Below are positions 1 through 13,096 of a DNA stretch of 64,000 nucleotides, piece by piece. The stretch spans positions 13,207,205 through 13,271,204 of the forward strand of contig CM076649.1 in NCBI GenBank assembly GCA_038496675.1, given 5' to 3'. The position numbers were made by a program, and so were the translations under genes. The notes under the pieces are model-generated. The model was given only the letters and a program-made list of their open reading frames with translations, made no database searches and was not told the origin of the DNA. The DNA is from Rachycentron canadum (Eukaryota > Chordata > Actinopteri > Carangiformes > Rachycentridae). The first letter of the stretch is position 1. Each line of letters starts with the position of its first letter.

Positions 1-56
<56 letters not shown>
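1..56. repeat. (TC)n microsatellite at window edge
   Basis: An uninterrupted CT dinucleotide run from base 3, followed by a CACT/CA-rich stretch to about 94. It is probably cut by the window boundary. Confidence 0.95.
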
Positions 57-62
<6 letters not shown>

Positions 63-458
63 TCACACTCACACTCTCACTCACTCACACACAAATGAAG
101 GCTTGGGCTGTGAGTCAGAGTTGGGGGTAAGGCCCAGTGATTTATGACTCGCTGTGTTCCAGCTATATTCATCACTGTCATTATTATCAATGGAGGATAT
201 GACAGCAGGAGAGGACAGCCTGCTGTGTGTGTGTCTGATGAGACAGTATGTTATTACAGGAAACTTAAATCAGTTTATTTTTGAAAGCATTTGATGCAGT
301 TTGATGCTGGATGTGTTTGTGTCCATTACTGTGTTTGCAGTGGCTTGTTGTTGGTGGTTACCTGATTATGTGTGTGTGAGCAAACAAACAGGTAAAGGTC
401 TGCACCAGCTGACATTTTGGAAATCTTGACATAATTAATAAGGATCTATTAAGTCTCT

Positions 459-492
459 ACACACACACAGACACACACACACACACACACAT
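459..492. repeat. (CA)n microsatellite
   Basis: CA dinucleotides with one interruption (CAGA) near 470. Confidence 0.9.
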
Positions 493-2084
493 CATATCAT
501 AAAACTACATTATTGTTGGCAAAAACGGAAAAATACTGTAATCCAGATTAGAAACTTTTATGATGGGTATCTGATGTGTGTTGTCACAAAAATGTGAAAA
601 GCTTCACAGAGAAAATTGTCTCCGACTTCGACTCAACATACACTTTGCAATCATTTCTCTTTTATGCAAAAACTGCCGCTGTGGGAAATTCTCTCATGGT
701 GTCTTGGCTCAGTCAAGACATCGTATCATCAAATCATTTGCTGTTCTGTTTTATAGCCAAAAAGATGGAAAGTTCTGACTGAATTTGATGCTGCAGCTGC
801 CATTCTTGCTATACATGCTCAGCCTCAGTGTCATACACACGGACACACACAGCCTTGTGTCTTTGATGGCAGCCATGCATACGATATTGGTATGGTGTGC
901 AGTGCTGGCTAATTGCTGAGAGCATGAATATTCATCTGTACCAGTGTGGAAGGGGGACTGTGTTTGGAGTGAGTCTGATCCTCCTGGAAACAGGCGAGAA
1001 GGACTTGGATGACTAAATACAGTGGAGGGAAATGATGTATTATGTGGATGCATGAGACAACCTTTGTTCAAGTGTCAAGTATACGACACCGACTGTGTGT
1101 GTGTGTGGACAAATGTGCTCATATTTGAGCGCATAAAAGCGTATATGGCTCAATTACATTTTGTACCAGTGATGGTTTGTGTGTTGACTCAACCACATCT
1201 GCATGTCTTTGTAGGAATCTACGTTTGTAAACACAAGCGGCATTCAAACACATATACGCGCATGTGTGTGTGGGCTAAAACCATTGTTTGACTTTCTATT
1301 CAGCATCTGAAAGAGATTTCCCTCTCCACAACTCGCATCCCTCTAAGGAATCTGGATCCTTGCATGTGCACAAGTTCTTGTGCCATTCACAAGATGTTGG
1401 TTTGAGTCCCTACAATAGCAAACAATGGTCCGTATTGTGTTGTTGGCTCACTCTACAAGGCCTCATCAAGTAATATCTTACCCATAGGGTTTTGTCTGAC
1501 ATCAATCCTCTGTGCGTGTGTGTCTTTTGATCTGTTTAGATTCACATATTACTGGTTCACTGCCAATCTCATTAGCAAACACATTAGCACAGAGTGACAT
1601 CGACACACATAATAAGCAGCTGGTTGTATCAATCAAGCCTGACATTTTAGTGAACTAGATGCAGCTAATCAGTCAGTTCTAAGTATCTTAAAGATTAATT
1701 TTCCACAATTTATCAAACTCTGGCCAACTAAAATTCCCAAAGTTAACAAGCGCATAATACAGCATTTAAACATTAGCATCAGTATAATGCTTGAATGAAT
1801 GCTACTCATATGTCCTCCACTACACACACAGACTTTGAGTGGGGAGGTGGTCATTGTTATGTAAATGGTAATAGACCTGGTACAGAGAGGCAAATCAGAA
1901 AGGAGGGATGCTGGTGCAGGTGGGGGTGTAGCTATGTAGGTCTATGGCACTCAATTACAGGAGTTCAAGCCATTACAGCACCTTTCTCTGCACAGGTCAG
2001 TGCACATATACAGTACATTTAATGCATACTCAACACTGTGACTCATGCACACTGTGTGTGTATGTGTCCACATTTGTCATATCC

Positions 2085-2440
2085 ATAAATTCTCAGCTTA
2101 CTGCACAGACATGAAGACATGTCATTCTATCAGTTTGTGGATTAGTGTGGTGTTCACCATCTAATTGTGAATGTCAAGAAAGCTGAGGAGATAATATCTG
2201 ATCCAAAGTCAATTAGTGATCACAGTCATTCATAATGTAATCACAAATCATCTCTGCTCATATAAATATCTTGGTGTCCATAAGGATTGGTAGTTCATAG
2301 ATGTCCATCGAAAACCTTTGTTCTATGCTACAACACAGAATGTACTTCATTAAATGGCTCAGATTTCAACTTAAAGAATGGTGTGATTCTATGCAGAGGA
2401 TTTGTGGCTTTATCTTCATAGTAAATGGAACATCTTTGGG
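2085..2440 (+). mobile_element. LINE (L2-like) reverse-transcriptase C-terminal relic, frameshifted
   Basis: Three collinear pieces match, from memory, the region after the catalytic YADD of teleost L2-type LINE reverse transcriptases. In one frame (2134-2190) FVD*C is followed by HHLIVNVKKAEEII, cf. the family pattern FV-W-C-x-x-NHL-x-LNV-x-K-T-K-E. In a second frame (2261-2290) the peptide is YKYLGVHKDW. In a third (2331 on) it is QHRMYFIKWLRF, cf. QSRLYFLRKLRSF. Spacing of the pieces fits the family within about 10 nt. Two frame changes and stops show it is long dead. A KFS tripeptide upstream (about 2092) may be the start of the KFSDD motif. The borders are approximate. Confidence 0.65.
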
Positions 2441-3429
2441 TAAAATAAGCTACATGATGATATCACTTTAACAGTAAACTTTTATGGCCATTTGTCACAA
2501 TTATCCAGCATTTTACAGACAAAGCCTGTTAATGGTTAATTGAGACAATAAGCCACTATTTGGTCATTGGTCAAAGATGCTCATTTTTAAGATGCCTAGA
2601 GAGGGAAGGTTTCCATGTCTCCTAATATCTCAAACCTCACATCTCACTTTCTCTGTCTCTCTTAATTGTTTCGTGCCTTACCACTCACACCCTTATTTCC
2701 AGTCCTAACATTCTCTCTTGCGGTTTTCTCCATTTTAAAAAAAGTGTGTTGATTGTGTGCATGCCCCATCAGAAAAGTGTGCTCAGACACTTGTCTTAGT
2801 CATGATGCAATCGTTTCTAATGGAAGTCTAGCTGTCACTAGATAGCTTTGTCTCTCTCTCATCTCTCTCTGTTTTACTCTGTCGTCTCTTCCCAAAGGAT
2901 GGCATGGTAGAGCAGACTGATAGGGTTAGAAAAGAGGGCGAGATGGATAGGGGAGTTAATGGTTTCTCTCTCCCTCTATCTTCCCCTTCTCTCCTTTCTT
3001 GTCAATCACTATCAATCGGCCATACGATCAGTCCTCCTGTTGCTTGACAGTGATTGGGGCAGAAAGATGTGGCTCTGACTGATTGTCATGGAATGAGGCC
3101 AATCAAAAGCTGGCATGGACTACAGAGCCTCTCCGAGTGGCACATCACAGTTTTCAGTCCCGTGCCTTAACCACAAACCACTTTAGGTAGAACAATGAAG
3201 TGTCGCTCATGCATGACAGCACAGGGAATTGTTTTGAATATGAGTCAAATTTCTTTTCAAATTCACGCACAGCAGGCCTCGTCAGCCCCGGTTATGAAGT
3301 ATTAAATGGGGAAAAGCTCAGTGGAAAAGTGAATAGCAATTTTTCTTCCAGTGTTCACTGTCAGAAAGTACAAAAAGAGAGAACACAATATTAATAAATA
3401 CAGTTGGAAATACATTAGTGCATTATAAG

Positions 3430-3700
3430 GAGGGATTCAACTAATGATTGCTTTCATTACTGATTAATTTGTTAATGTTATGTTTAGTTAATGTTGTTTT
3501 TGTCGATAAAATGTGCAAAAAGAGTTGGAGGGGATGCCACACAAGTTTCCAGAGCCCAAGGTGACTTTTTAAAATTACTAGTTTGGTCCAGTCAAGCGTC
3601 TAAAAGCAAAGGGATTTGCAAAAAGCGCATCACAAGTTTACATTTTAGAAGCTGAAGCTGGCAAAAGTTGGACTTAAAAATCAAAATTGCAGACGATTCA
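3430..3700 (+). repeat. unnamed dispersed repeat family, copy 1
   Basis: The stretch contains motifs I remember from a very common percomorph fish repeat: a TGATTAATTTGTTAATG start, GTCGATAAAATGT, CAGAGCCCAAGGTGAC (3551-3566), a TTTGGTCC-AGTC segment and an ACATTTTAGAAGCTG segment, in the expected order. Two further partial copies are in the window. It has no coding capacity and its class is unknown to me; a non-autonomous DNA element is plausible. Confidence 0.6.
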
Positions 3701-6700
3701 AGGGGAACTCTCTGAGTTGTACTACTTGTAAACTGTTTTTTAGCTCTAATTTTGTGGACTTTTTCAAGGTTATGAAAAAATAAATATGACCCATACTAAC
3801 TAAAATCTAGTACATCTCTTCCTCTCTTGCATGAGGTTTACTACCCCCTTTAACCGTCAGTCTGATGGACTAGTTGACTAAATGTCTCAGCACTAATCTG
3901 TATCTTACATGAATTGTGGTTGTATGTACTATTTTATAATAATATAATGCAAATGTAAAAATGGCCACATTAACTAATATGATAGAAAAATACCACAAAG
4001 GTTGATAAAAATTTTAAAGACTGGTTTCACATGTTTTTGACATCACTTTATTAAAATGAATTACTTTGCTTCCACTCCAGTAAAAGTTGTTGGCGTTCAT
4101 TTTGAATAACAGCGTAGACATTACCTCCAAGTCAATCACACAGATTTAGTTAATTCTGCTCAGTCTTCTGCCAGCTCTCCACAATCACATCCATCCACAC
4201 ACCCACCAGGCACAACTTCCACGCACCAACTCCTGCAACAACAAATAAAGAAAAGCAGCATTTGTCCTTTTTTTTTCTTTTTTTTTTTTTCCTTCCTTCT
4301 CCTCTGCTTCTCTCTGTCTGTGTATATGGTGGTCGCTTGGCAGTGCTAATGGAAATGCCAGCTGTGTGGGTCCTCACTCCTCACCAAGTCCATTTACTAA
4401 AGTGACAGAGTCATTTACTAGGCGGCCGGCCTCTCCCATCCTCACTTAATTAGAAGACCCCTAGGCCTGTCTACCTTAGCCGGTCACATTTACCTCTCTT
4501 TCTCTTTCTCTCTACAGTCTCTTTGTTCCAATTCTTTGTTTTGTGTGGTCTTTCAATCTCTGACTCTTCCTTTGTCTCTGTCTTAGTTTTCCTCTTTCAC
4601 TCTCTCGTTCCACTTCATTCTTCTCTCTCTCTCTCTATCAGGCTCTCTCCTCTCACTCCAAAGACAGGGTATTATGGACAAATGGCTACTGAAGGAATGA
4701 GAGTGTATTGACCTATAGTTTAAGATTAGCTCCTTTTGGATGAGTTAATGGGAATGTCTATGTGATGAGGATAGTGATGAAGACTGATGGGTTTCCACAT
4801 CTTTATTTTTCAAAGTTTTACCCAGGTTTGGTTTTGTCTTTAATTTGTTTGTGTGGGCAGTCCTCACTGTTGGTTTACTGTTGCACTTATTTCAGACTCT
4901 CAAAGTTGAAGCCAATCTAATTGTCATTCTCATTTTTTGTTGGAAATAAAAAAAATTAGTCTATTACCAAAATGGCACTTAAATTATTATTATAAATTAA
5001 AGACCAGGAGCTATTTTCATCATATAATTTTTTTTTTTTTTTAAGATTTGTACAACACTTTTCCAAAGTTTTTATTTGAAGGTGTGAAGATGGTGGCACA
5101 CGCGCTTGTGTATTGTATATATGTTTTCTTCTGTATACGGTTTCTCCAAAGAGCAGGGAATTTGAGTTGTCATCTTTATTGGCCTTGAACTTACAATATA
5201 TGCACACACAACTGACAAATAAATAAGTTGTGTGATCTGCCTCTTGTTTTCACTGAGACAGAATATAGAAGAAGAGATGAAAACAGTCTTTGAGAAGAGG
5301 AAAAACAAAAGAGTGGATGAATAATTGAGCCTGGTGCAGAAGAAAAAGATAAATTAAAGAGGCGATAAAGAAGGAGAGCTGGTCGGGAGGAAGAAACAGC
5401 CGACAAAACACAATATGAGAGAGATAAATATAGCGAAGGAGGCAGGAAGGGCAGTGGGCACAAGAAATACTGCAGGGAGTGAGCTTTGAAAGAAAAAAAC
5501 AAGAGATTACAGCTATCACAGTAGGCACTATTTTCTTCCACTGAGACACACAAAGACCTAATTCACTAAAACAGGTCTGCGGCAAACAATTTGAGTTGAC
5601 CACAATGACCAGATCTGTCCATAACATCTCTGCAGTGTAACAGCAATTTAGTATTTGGACATCGTTCAGCAAATTGGATGTGACAGCAGATGATTTTTCG
5701 ATAGAACACAATGATGTTATTGCTGTTTTTCACTTTTCATTTCTCCCTCTACTCAACCTTTAGTCATCTGCCCTTTTCTTACACATTGTTCCCTCCCTTT
5801 AGTCATCATTCAGCAGCACTTCTTCTTTTTCAGTGCCAAACTCTGCTGGTCTTGTTTGCTTTCCTTCTTATCTCCAGTCAGTCAACACATTGAGCTCCTA
5901 ACCAGCCATTGATTCTGTAAGCCCCTTACATCCAGTCAATGTGCACATGCTAACCTAGCCTTTGATACCCATCCCTCCAGCCCCACCCAGCAGTTATTCC
6001 AGCACTGGAGGATCAGGCTCACTTACATGGACAACCTGTTGAGAGCCATATTGCACTCTGCAATAGCCAGAAAAGCTAGTTGGGCTCCCATTTTTAATGA
6101 TCTGTTGTAGGCATGACATGCTGATGCCAAAGCAGAGGGAGGCAGCATGAATGAATGTCACTTGAAAGTAATGACTACCACAACACATTGCGCAGGTGTA
6201 ACTGCCTGAATTTCTATATCTTGGTCGTCTTAGGGCTTTTGGCGCCTATACAGGCAGATACAAGTCCCTTTTCTGCAAAACTATGGGACATATAAGCACA
6301 AAAGGTCCGGTGGTAGTTGTTCAGGGAGGTATGAATATTACCAATTTATGAGTCCTAAGCAAATCTTTACATAACTGAAAATGAACTGTGTTTTCTTCCT
6401 CTTAGCTTGCAGACAGTAAGCCCAGAGAAGAGGCTCTCTTCTGTTAGACGTCTCTGCTTTGCCCTCTACTCTTCTCTCCTCCACTACAGACTCTCTTCCT
6501 CTATTTGAATTTTTAAAAAAAGGAAGCCACAATAAGTCCAATCCTTTTATGTCTTTAGATTTAACAACCAATGAAAACCAGTGCTGAAAGCTTTACAGGT
6601 CCTATGGGTTTTGGGGGGGGACCGTTGCAAAGCCGGTTAGCTGGACGTTTAAAGGCAGGTGATAGCGCCCTGTAAAAACAGATTGGAGAGGAAAGGTGGA

Positions 6701-9270
6701 AAGTTTATAGCGGAAAGGAGATGTCATGGCATTGTGCTATGGTCAGGGTGGAGGGTTGACACCAGGGGAAGAGAGAGCAAGAGAGTGGAATTGAGTTACA
6801 GCAATGGATGCTATTGTAAATAAGGAGATTGCAAGAGAGAAGAGATGGCGGGCTTGGTTTATAAGGTCATTTAAAGGAGTAATGTGGCACGCTGTCAGGA
6901 ATTGCCTTTCATTAAAAGAGCCATCGAGAGAGACAGACAGAGGGAGATAGTGAGGGTGTGCGTGTGTGTGCGTGTGGGTGTGTGGGGCAGGCGGGCAGTG
7001 CTCCAGACAAATGCACACAGACACATCTTTGGATCTACATACAGTTATACAAGTATGTTTCCAGCTCCAGTAAAGATTTTATTTCCCCACTGGGAAAGAC
7101 AACCATCATAGACCCCTTACCACATCAACAGCTCTGTGCCACTCCCACTCAATAGAGCCCATTGTGTCTTCACTACTACTAGTACAGGGACACTTGTGAA
7201 CAATAGAATACGTCTATCATTAAACAGCGCAGTGATAAGGTTATGCTAGCTCACCAAGGACTCATAGTGTTAGTATGATTTATGTGGACCATTGTCCTTA
7301 ATCTCAGTCATAATGATTTATGGAGAGGAGATGGGGAATTGGTTGGTGTCCTCGCTAATATGAGGAACAGGCGATTCCTTCTCCTGTCCATTTTCTCCTT
7401 TTTTTAAAAATCATAAACTATATGGAAGACATCCTGTGATGATTTTTTTTTTCTACTTAAGGCGTCCAATCACATATCCACATAACTACAGCTACTTTTC
7501 CCTCATCCGTCTGTCCATTATCTGCGCATTCATTCTCACTTCTTTTCATCCTCTGTCATCCCGTTATTATCTAAGACACACCAGTCTCTTGTTCCATCCT
7601 TCTTTCAGCTCTCTTTTCAGATGAAAACTAGACTCGCACTCATTCTGACAATGACACATAGCAGCCGTCTGCCACCATATCCCATCTACTTAGCACAATG
7701 TCCTCACCAATTCACTGTGTGTGTGTCTTCCATTACACTTCTCTTTTCCACTGTTCATCCATCCATCCAGCCAGCTCTACTTCCAGTAGATGACCAACTC
7801 CCTCCCTTCCCCCTCTGGTCCTCACTATTGGTCGTTTGCATCATTTCATCTGTCTTTCCCTCTCTGGGCAGAAAGCCAACTAGAAAGCTACAGTACTGAG
7901 GCCTGTATTGCCTTGTTATTGGAGTAGTAAGAGCATGTTTCAGTCAAGGATGGATGAATGAGTGAGATTCTCTCTAAAAGAAGGTTTTTCAGGCAGAGAA
8001 ACATAGAAAATAGAACTTAATAGAAATAAGTAAATGTATAGTGAGGAAATTAATGGAATGGACACACAGCATCAAGTACTTCTGTCTGCCAGTATGATAC
8101 AGTTGGTGCAGTTATAAGACAGTTGGTGCATAAATGAGCTCCATCATGTCATCTCTACTTCATATCTGTGTTTTACCTAAAGCTCACAGAGGAATCCCAG
8201 CCCTCCTTTAATATTTCAGTGCTGCATTCCTTTGTCTGTCTGGTTTTTATCCTCTAGCAAACTAGCTTTATCTCTTACCTTGGGCCTCTCTTCTCTTTGT
8301 CATATGTTTTTCTTTTCTCTCATCCCTCAAAAGATCTCTCTGTCTCTTCCTTCCCACCCTGAGCTCATAAAAGCCCCCACTGGGCACAAGAACACTTTAG
8401 TCCCCACATACCACTTGGACAGGGCACTCGTTTGTGTGTGTGTGTCTGTGTTATAATGGTGTTACCCAAGGGTAGGGTTGTTAAATGCTGTTACTGATCA
8501 GCCAGCTCACTCTGTATTGCGTGATTTAAAACTAGCCTGCAGTGAGAACTTGATATACACACACACACACACACGTTGTGAAATGGGGATCAAGCAACTC
8601 ATCAACTTGGGGCCTGTTGGTGAAGAAAGGTTGAATGTGGCGCTGACACTTCTAACACATGTGAGATGCGCAAACAAATGGTTATTTTGTAGCACTCAAG
8701 CATTATGCACATATGCTAGTAATCTGTCTGTCACACACTTGAACACACTTGTGAATATCTTGAAATAAGCACATACTTTCAGACCCATCGGGGTCATGTT
8801 GTGATCCATCTGTCATCACCTTTAGCCAGGGTGGAGCTAACTTGAACATTCGATCTTGTTTCTGAGAAAACATCTGTAGCCTATCTCCATGCTCGTACTT
8901 GAAGTGTGGCTAAATGACTGACCACCTGTCAGATCTCCCAGCATTCATTTCGTGGCCCTCCTGTACACGCTTGACTGGAGGATGTCACACACCACTGGAC
9001 CAGAGTCGCTCACCAGAACACACACGTGCACAAAGACAAACATGCACTGCTCACAGACAAGCTCCCTTTCTGTGGAACATACACACCCAGAGACAAACAC
9101 ATACTCTGGCTATTTGCTGAGCACAAGTTTCAAATTGAATCAAGTCTGATAAACTGTCAAATGCTCATCTCCATCCAATTGAACATACAGCTCATTTACC
9201 AAGTTTGATTACAATGAAGACACTAATAATTTCTTCATCACCTCCTCTCTCTCCCCCTCTCTGTCTCTAG

Positions 9271-9371
9271 GTGGTGAGGGTTCCAGTGGAGAGCTGCGAG
9301 CAGTACACCACTTGTGGGGAGTGTTTGGGCTCCAGAGACCCTCACTGTGGATGGTGTGTCCTCCACAATGT
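9271..9371 (+). CDS. plxna1: plexin-A1 exon 1 of window: Sema-PSI junction, first half of PSI1
   Basis: The exon encodes 33 codons plus 2 nt, starting VVRVPVESC and running through GSRDPHCGWCVLHN. It leaves the last Sema strand and enters PSI1, holding five of its eight cysteines, including the typical CGWC. The acceptor is a pyrimidine tract ending in TAG at 9268-9270, and the donor is GTAAGT at 9372. It starts in phase 0 and ends in phase 2, so the split valine codon is completed by exon 2. The preceding Sema exon is not visible in the 9.3 kb upstream and is presumably beyond the window edge. Confidence 0.93.
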
Positions 9372-9574
9372 GTAAGTGCCCCACACACACACATACACAC
9401 ACACACTCATGAACATGTTAATATACTTCACCTTGGTACCCTTCACATGTAGCCCACTGCATCCTGCAGTAGATAATTGTTAAAAGTTTGTGGCAGCTGA
9501 TCAGGCCATTGTGAAAGCTCCCTTCTGAATAACTGTGCATCAACCTCAGGAGCATCACCCCATTGAGACCATTG

Positions 9575-9819
9575 TTTAAAGGGAAAATTCACCCAAAAAT
9601 GGAATTTTAATTATTTTCAAATTATCTTCTGAAAATATGCACATCAAGGCACATCAAGTTGATATTTCAGTGATCAGATCAACTGAGGCCAAATTAGTGA
9701 TCAGTCTAGTTTGCACTTTTTCATGTTTCCCATTTTAACATCATACGATCTTTTGAATGTCGGGCATGTTGTAAAATTTTAAAACATCTCCTCTCAACAA
9801 GGTGAATTTCTCCTTTAAG
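9575..9819. mobile_element. MITE-like element with TTAA borders
   Basis: The left end TTTAAAGGGAAAATTCACC (9575-9593) is an inverted match, 17 of 19, to the right end GGTGAATTTCTCCTTTAAG (9801-9819). TTAA lies at each border (9576-9579 and 9815-9818), as expected for target-site duplications of TTAA-specific transposons such as piggyBac or Kolobok. The interior is about 210 bp, AT-rich and non-coding. AAAGGG-A-A-TTCACCCAAAAATG resembles repeat ends seen widely in fish genomes, from memory. Confidence 0.68.
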
Positions 9820-10954
9820 AGATAATTAGGAAATTGGAAGAATTATCTTGGGCGTCTACAACTTCTAAGATTTTTGTATTTTACTAGTTGTGATATTAGT
9901 TGTACTTAATTATATCCTCTAAAGTCTTAAGTTTAACATTCTGAATCTTAGAGACACTGATACTTAAAACCATTATTTTTGGAAATTCAATTGTACTGAA
10001 AACATTGAAAACCAAAAATGAATGTTTGTCTTTTTTCCTGAACTCCACTGAAGCGTAGTTGGTGATACTGTCCCATCATCTGAGCCACAGAGAAATAAAC
10101 AACTACAGCTTTTACACAGCACACTCTCACTGTAAAGTGTGTCATAAAGTTGAAACGTGTTTCACTGTATGTAAATGCTCAGCTGATAAACCGTTGTCCA
10201 ATTAGTCAGTGAAATCTCACAGAGAATACATTGGAGCACCAGCATTTCAAGCAGCAGGGTAATGTCATGAGCGATTGGGCCAGTTGCTGTTTTGAATGTG
10301 GTCTAAGATGACCACTGAAACAATTTTTTAACATCTTTTATCTGCTATTTAGTCACATTATGATTCATAGAAAGAATCTAACATCTACAATAAGAAAACT
10401 TCCTGCCAATAAAATGATACATTTATCATGTGTAAGTCTTTCAACCAGTGAAACTTGTTAATAACGCACAAATAACAACACATCTTGGCAGCCTGCATTA
10501 ATGACACTCCCATTTATCTTGGCAGTATTAGCTTATTTGTGTGTGTGTGTGTGTGTACATGGTGTTTTACATGTGCACGTTTTGATGCTTAACATGGGAA
10601 TGTGGCAACAGATTAAGCATTGGTTTTTGCACTAAATCTTATGCTTGCTTTTAGATAACTGTTTAAGGCTAGATATGTAACGGAGAGAAAAGATTTGTAC
10701 TTGTGTTTAGAAAATAAATCTTATCACCCACTAGTGCAGTGATAAAACATTGTCTGTATATAATCTCTCCATTTTCTCCTGTTACTTGAGGGTCTGTATG
10801 TGTGCATACAGGAGTGTGAGAGCAGTTTCATGTTATTGAAAAGGTGACAGGATGTTAAACCACATTTAGAGCACCTGAAGCATTTGGCATAATGCCATCT
10901 CCCACTGCATTAATTAAACTTACAAAACATATCACCAACCTGTGTTTTCTCGAG

Positions 10955-10955
<1 letters not shown>

Positions 10956-10999
<44 letters not shown>
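10956..10999. repeat. (CA)n microsatellite
   Basis: About 22 uninterrupted CA units within intron 1, likely length-polymorphic. Confidence 0.95.
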
Positions 11000-11002
<3 letters not shown>

Positions 11003-12182
11003 ATGATGGACTTGAACCTGTAATAACCCTCAGTTTGGGCATATTGACCATGTGTCTTGAATGCAGCTTGCTCATTTCCTACCTGATAGCGTTGCCAAAT
11101 CTGGTTGCAGCCCTCACAGACAAAATGGGAATTAATAGCCAAATTATTTATAAGCCACATTTCAGCCCTTTGGTGATTTTAGCCACATTTTATTAAGAGC
11201 CAAGGTAGTTTCAATCACCAGTGGATCTGAACAAGGAAATACACACAAGTACACACACACAGACAGGTGTTTGTAGGAAAATGAACACAATTCACACAAT
11301 CACACACCCGAGGAGCAGTAGAGAGAGAAGAGGTCTATAATGAGAAAACATATACATACCTTTATGCATATCTCTACATGTACAATGTATGTGTGTGTGT
11401 TTGTTAGAGACTCTCAGGGGAGTGGTTGGCGACAGCGTTTTCTTGCTGAGTGTGAGTGAAGGCCAACTAAACAAGGGGATGGGGGGGCTGCTGAGCGGAG
11501 GAGGCAGTTAGCAGTTTTTTCTGCCTCTCTCTTATTGTTTAGGCCTTGCAGAGTGCCACATCAGCAGTTTCCTCTCACCACGGGGACCAGTTGTTGTTTG
11601 TGCAAAGGTGACGTGATAGCTAATGCATTATAAATAGCTAATAGTAAAACTGTTACGATACAGAGCTGTATGCTGATTTTTAGCACTATCAGTTGGCTTG
11701 TAATAAGAAAGAGGAGGGTTGCTGACCTTGTTGATATGCAGGTGGTAGGAATTGTATCACTTTTACGGTTCAGAAAAGTTTTAATGGTTGCCTGTATATC
11801 TCCTGAGAAGTTTGAACTGGGAGGAGCTTTAAACTGAAAAGATGAGGGGGGATAGATGTTCATATAGCTTAGTGGTTCTAGCACAAATGTCAGCGCCAAT
11901 AAGGTAATGATGTAAAGGCCTACAGTAATGGCTGGGGGAAGCTATTAGTCTATTTGTCTTGTATTATTGCTCCCATTTCTGTGTGACAGTGATGGCTGTG
12001 CATGTTTGTCATCTTAATATGATCATATTAGCTTAACAGTTGCTCATATCCTCTCTCTCCTCTCCTCCTCTTGTCTCGCTCATCTGTTCTTTCCTCACTT
12101 CTCTTCTTATCATTCCTATAACCTTCCCCTTCTCTCTTTCCATCTGTCTCGTCTTTCTCCTCTTTTGCCCCCGCTCTCCTAG

Positions 12183-12306
12183 TTGTTCACGCAAGGACCG
12201 TTGTGAACGAGCAGGAGAGCCCCAAAGGTTTGCCTCTGACCAAAGGCAGTGTGTGGAGCTCACTGTTCAGCCAAGAAACATCTCCGTTACCATGTCTGAA
12301 GTGCAG
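12183..12306 (+). CDS. plxna1: plexin-A1 exon 2 of window: end of PSI1, start of IPT1
   Basis: One base completes the split codon, then 41 codons follow, beginning CSRKDRCERAGEPQRFAS. The last three PSI1 cysteines (residues 35, 41, 57) are here. LTVQPRNISVTMSEVQ then starts IPT1, with a sequon at N66. The acceptor is TCCTAG after a long CT-rich tract and the donor is GTATGT at 12307. It ends in phase 0. The wording CERA-EPQRFA and TVQPRN-SVTMS is the plexin-A1 version as I remember it, and differs from A2 and A4. Confidence 0.93.
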
Positions 12307-13096
12307 GTATGTCTTCTCTTGTCTATGACCGCAGTTGTCTTGGACATTGCATTGTTTTACCTTTTTAAAATGAAAATAAGATGAATTGTTAAGAAAGGGA
12401 TGAATAAAACTTAAGTTTTTAAATTCATTTAAGGTCACTGTCAATTGGAAAGGCTTTAAGATCTGTTACATGAAACACATTATATCAATATGCAGCCAGT
12501 TTGTTATATATCAACATTATTTTTCTAATCACATTCAACAATTACATCTACATACATTTTTGGTGAATCTAGATACACTGAATGAATTCTTCACAATCTG
12601 TTGATGTGTGTACATTATGTACAGTGTCAGTCTCAAACAGTAATGATGTTGAATTTACTTTTGGTCATGTAAAAGTCTGAGACCACTACACGTACAGTGG
12701 GTCACCACCATACATGCAGGTCTAAGTAGGAATTTACTTTTCTCAGTCTTGCCATCTGTATTATGCTAATCTCTAAGTATGTGTGTGCTCATTCTGTCAG
12801 CAGCCCCTCAATGAAACCACAGTTTTGAGTGATTACAGTTTGCCCGACTTTCTTTCTGCACATTAACACATACACATTAACCTTGCTGTAATAGCTGCTG
12901 CAATGACTGATGCACACATACATACACACAGGCGCTCACCCTCTCTTATTCCTTCTGCCATCACACATACCACCCATTAACCCTCATGTCGTATCTTATA
13001 ACAGTCCATGTACACTATGTCCTTCCATTGATCTTGGTCTGATTGTCTCTCTCTCTCTCTCTCTCTCTCTCACACCCTAACACCCTTTCTCCCTAG
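12307..13096 (+). other. intron 2 (790 bp)
   Basis: Begins GTATGT and ends CCCTAG, phase 0. Besides a (TC)n tract at 13046-13071 just before the acceptor, I see only unremarkable AT-rich sequence. Confidence 0.88.
13046..13071. repeat. (TC)n microsatellite before exon 3
   Basis: A TC run ending 25 bp before the exon 3 acceptor AG. It merges with the polypyrimidine tract, so its length could affect how strongly exon 3 is recognised. Confidence 0.92.

Larger units (their letters stand above)
1..9270 (+). other. intron upstream of exon 1 (partial)
   Basis: This is at least 9.3 kb of non-coding sequence before the PSI1 exon. I saw no Sema-domain exon on either strand. It holds a (TC)n tract at the left edge, CA repeats near 459-492 and 8556-8574, pyrimidine-rich runs (4490-4660, 5711-5900), poly-T runs near 4268-4290 and 5029-5042, a LINE relic (about 2085-2440) and an unnamed repeat copy (about 3430-3700). 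Short open frames here track low-complexity DNA. Confidence 0.75.
9372..12182 (+). other. intron 1 (2,811 bp)
   Basis: Begins GTAAGT and ends CCTAG, phase 2. It contains a 245-bp MITE-like element close to its start (9575-9819), a GT repeat (10539-10556) and a long CA repeat (10956-10999). A long CT-rich stretch (12048-12180) forms the acceptor tract. No other gene seen. Confidence 0.85.

Noticed and set aside
5250..5711. 153-codon open frame on the minus strand
   Set aside because: Produced by a purine-rich plus strand, giving Ser/Phe/Leu-rich peptide; no family resemblance.
1..9270. Search for the upstream Sema-domain exon
   Set aside because: No segment encoding the end of the Sema domain with a phase 0 donor was seen; the exon is presumably further upstream.
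12600..12740. AGTCTGAGACCACTA, similar to a phrase in fish repeats
   Set aside because: Only a short match from memory and no ends or second copy in the window.
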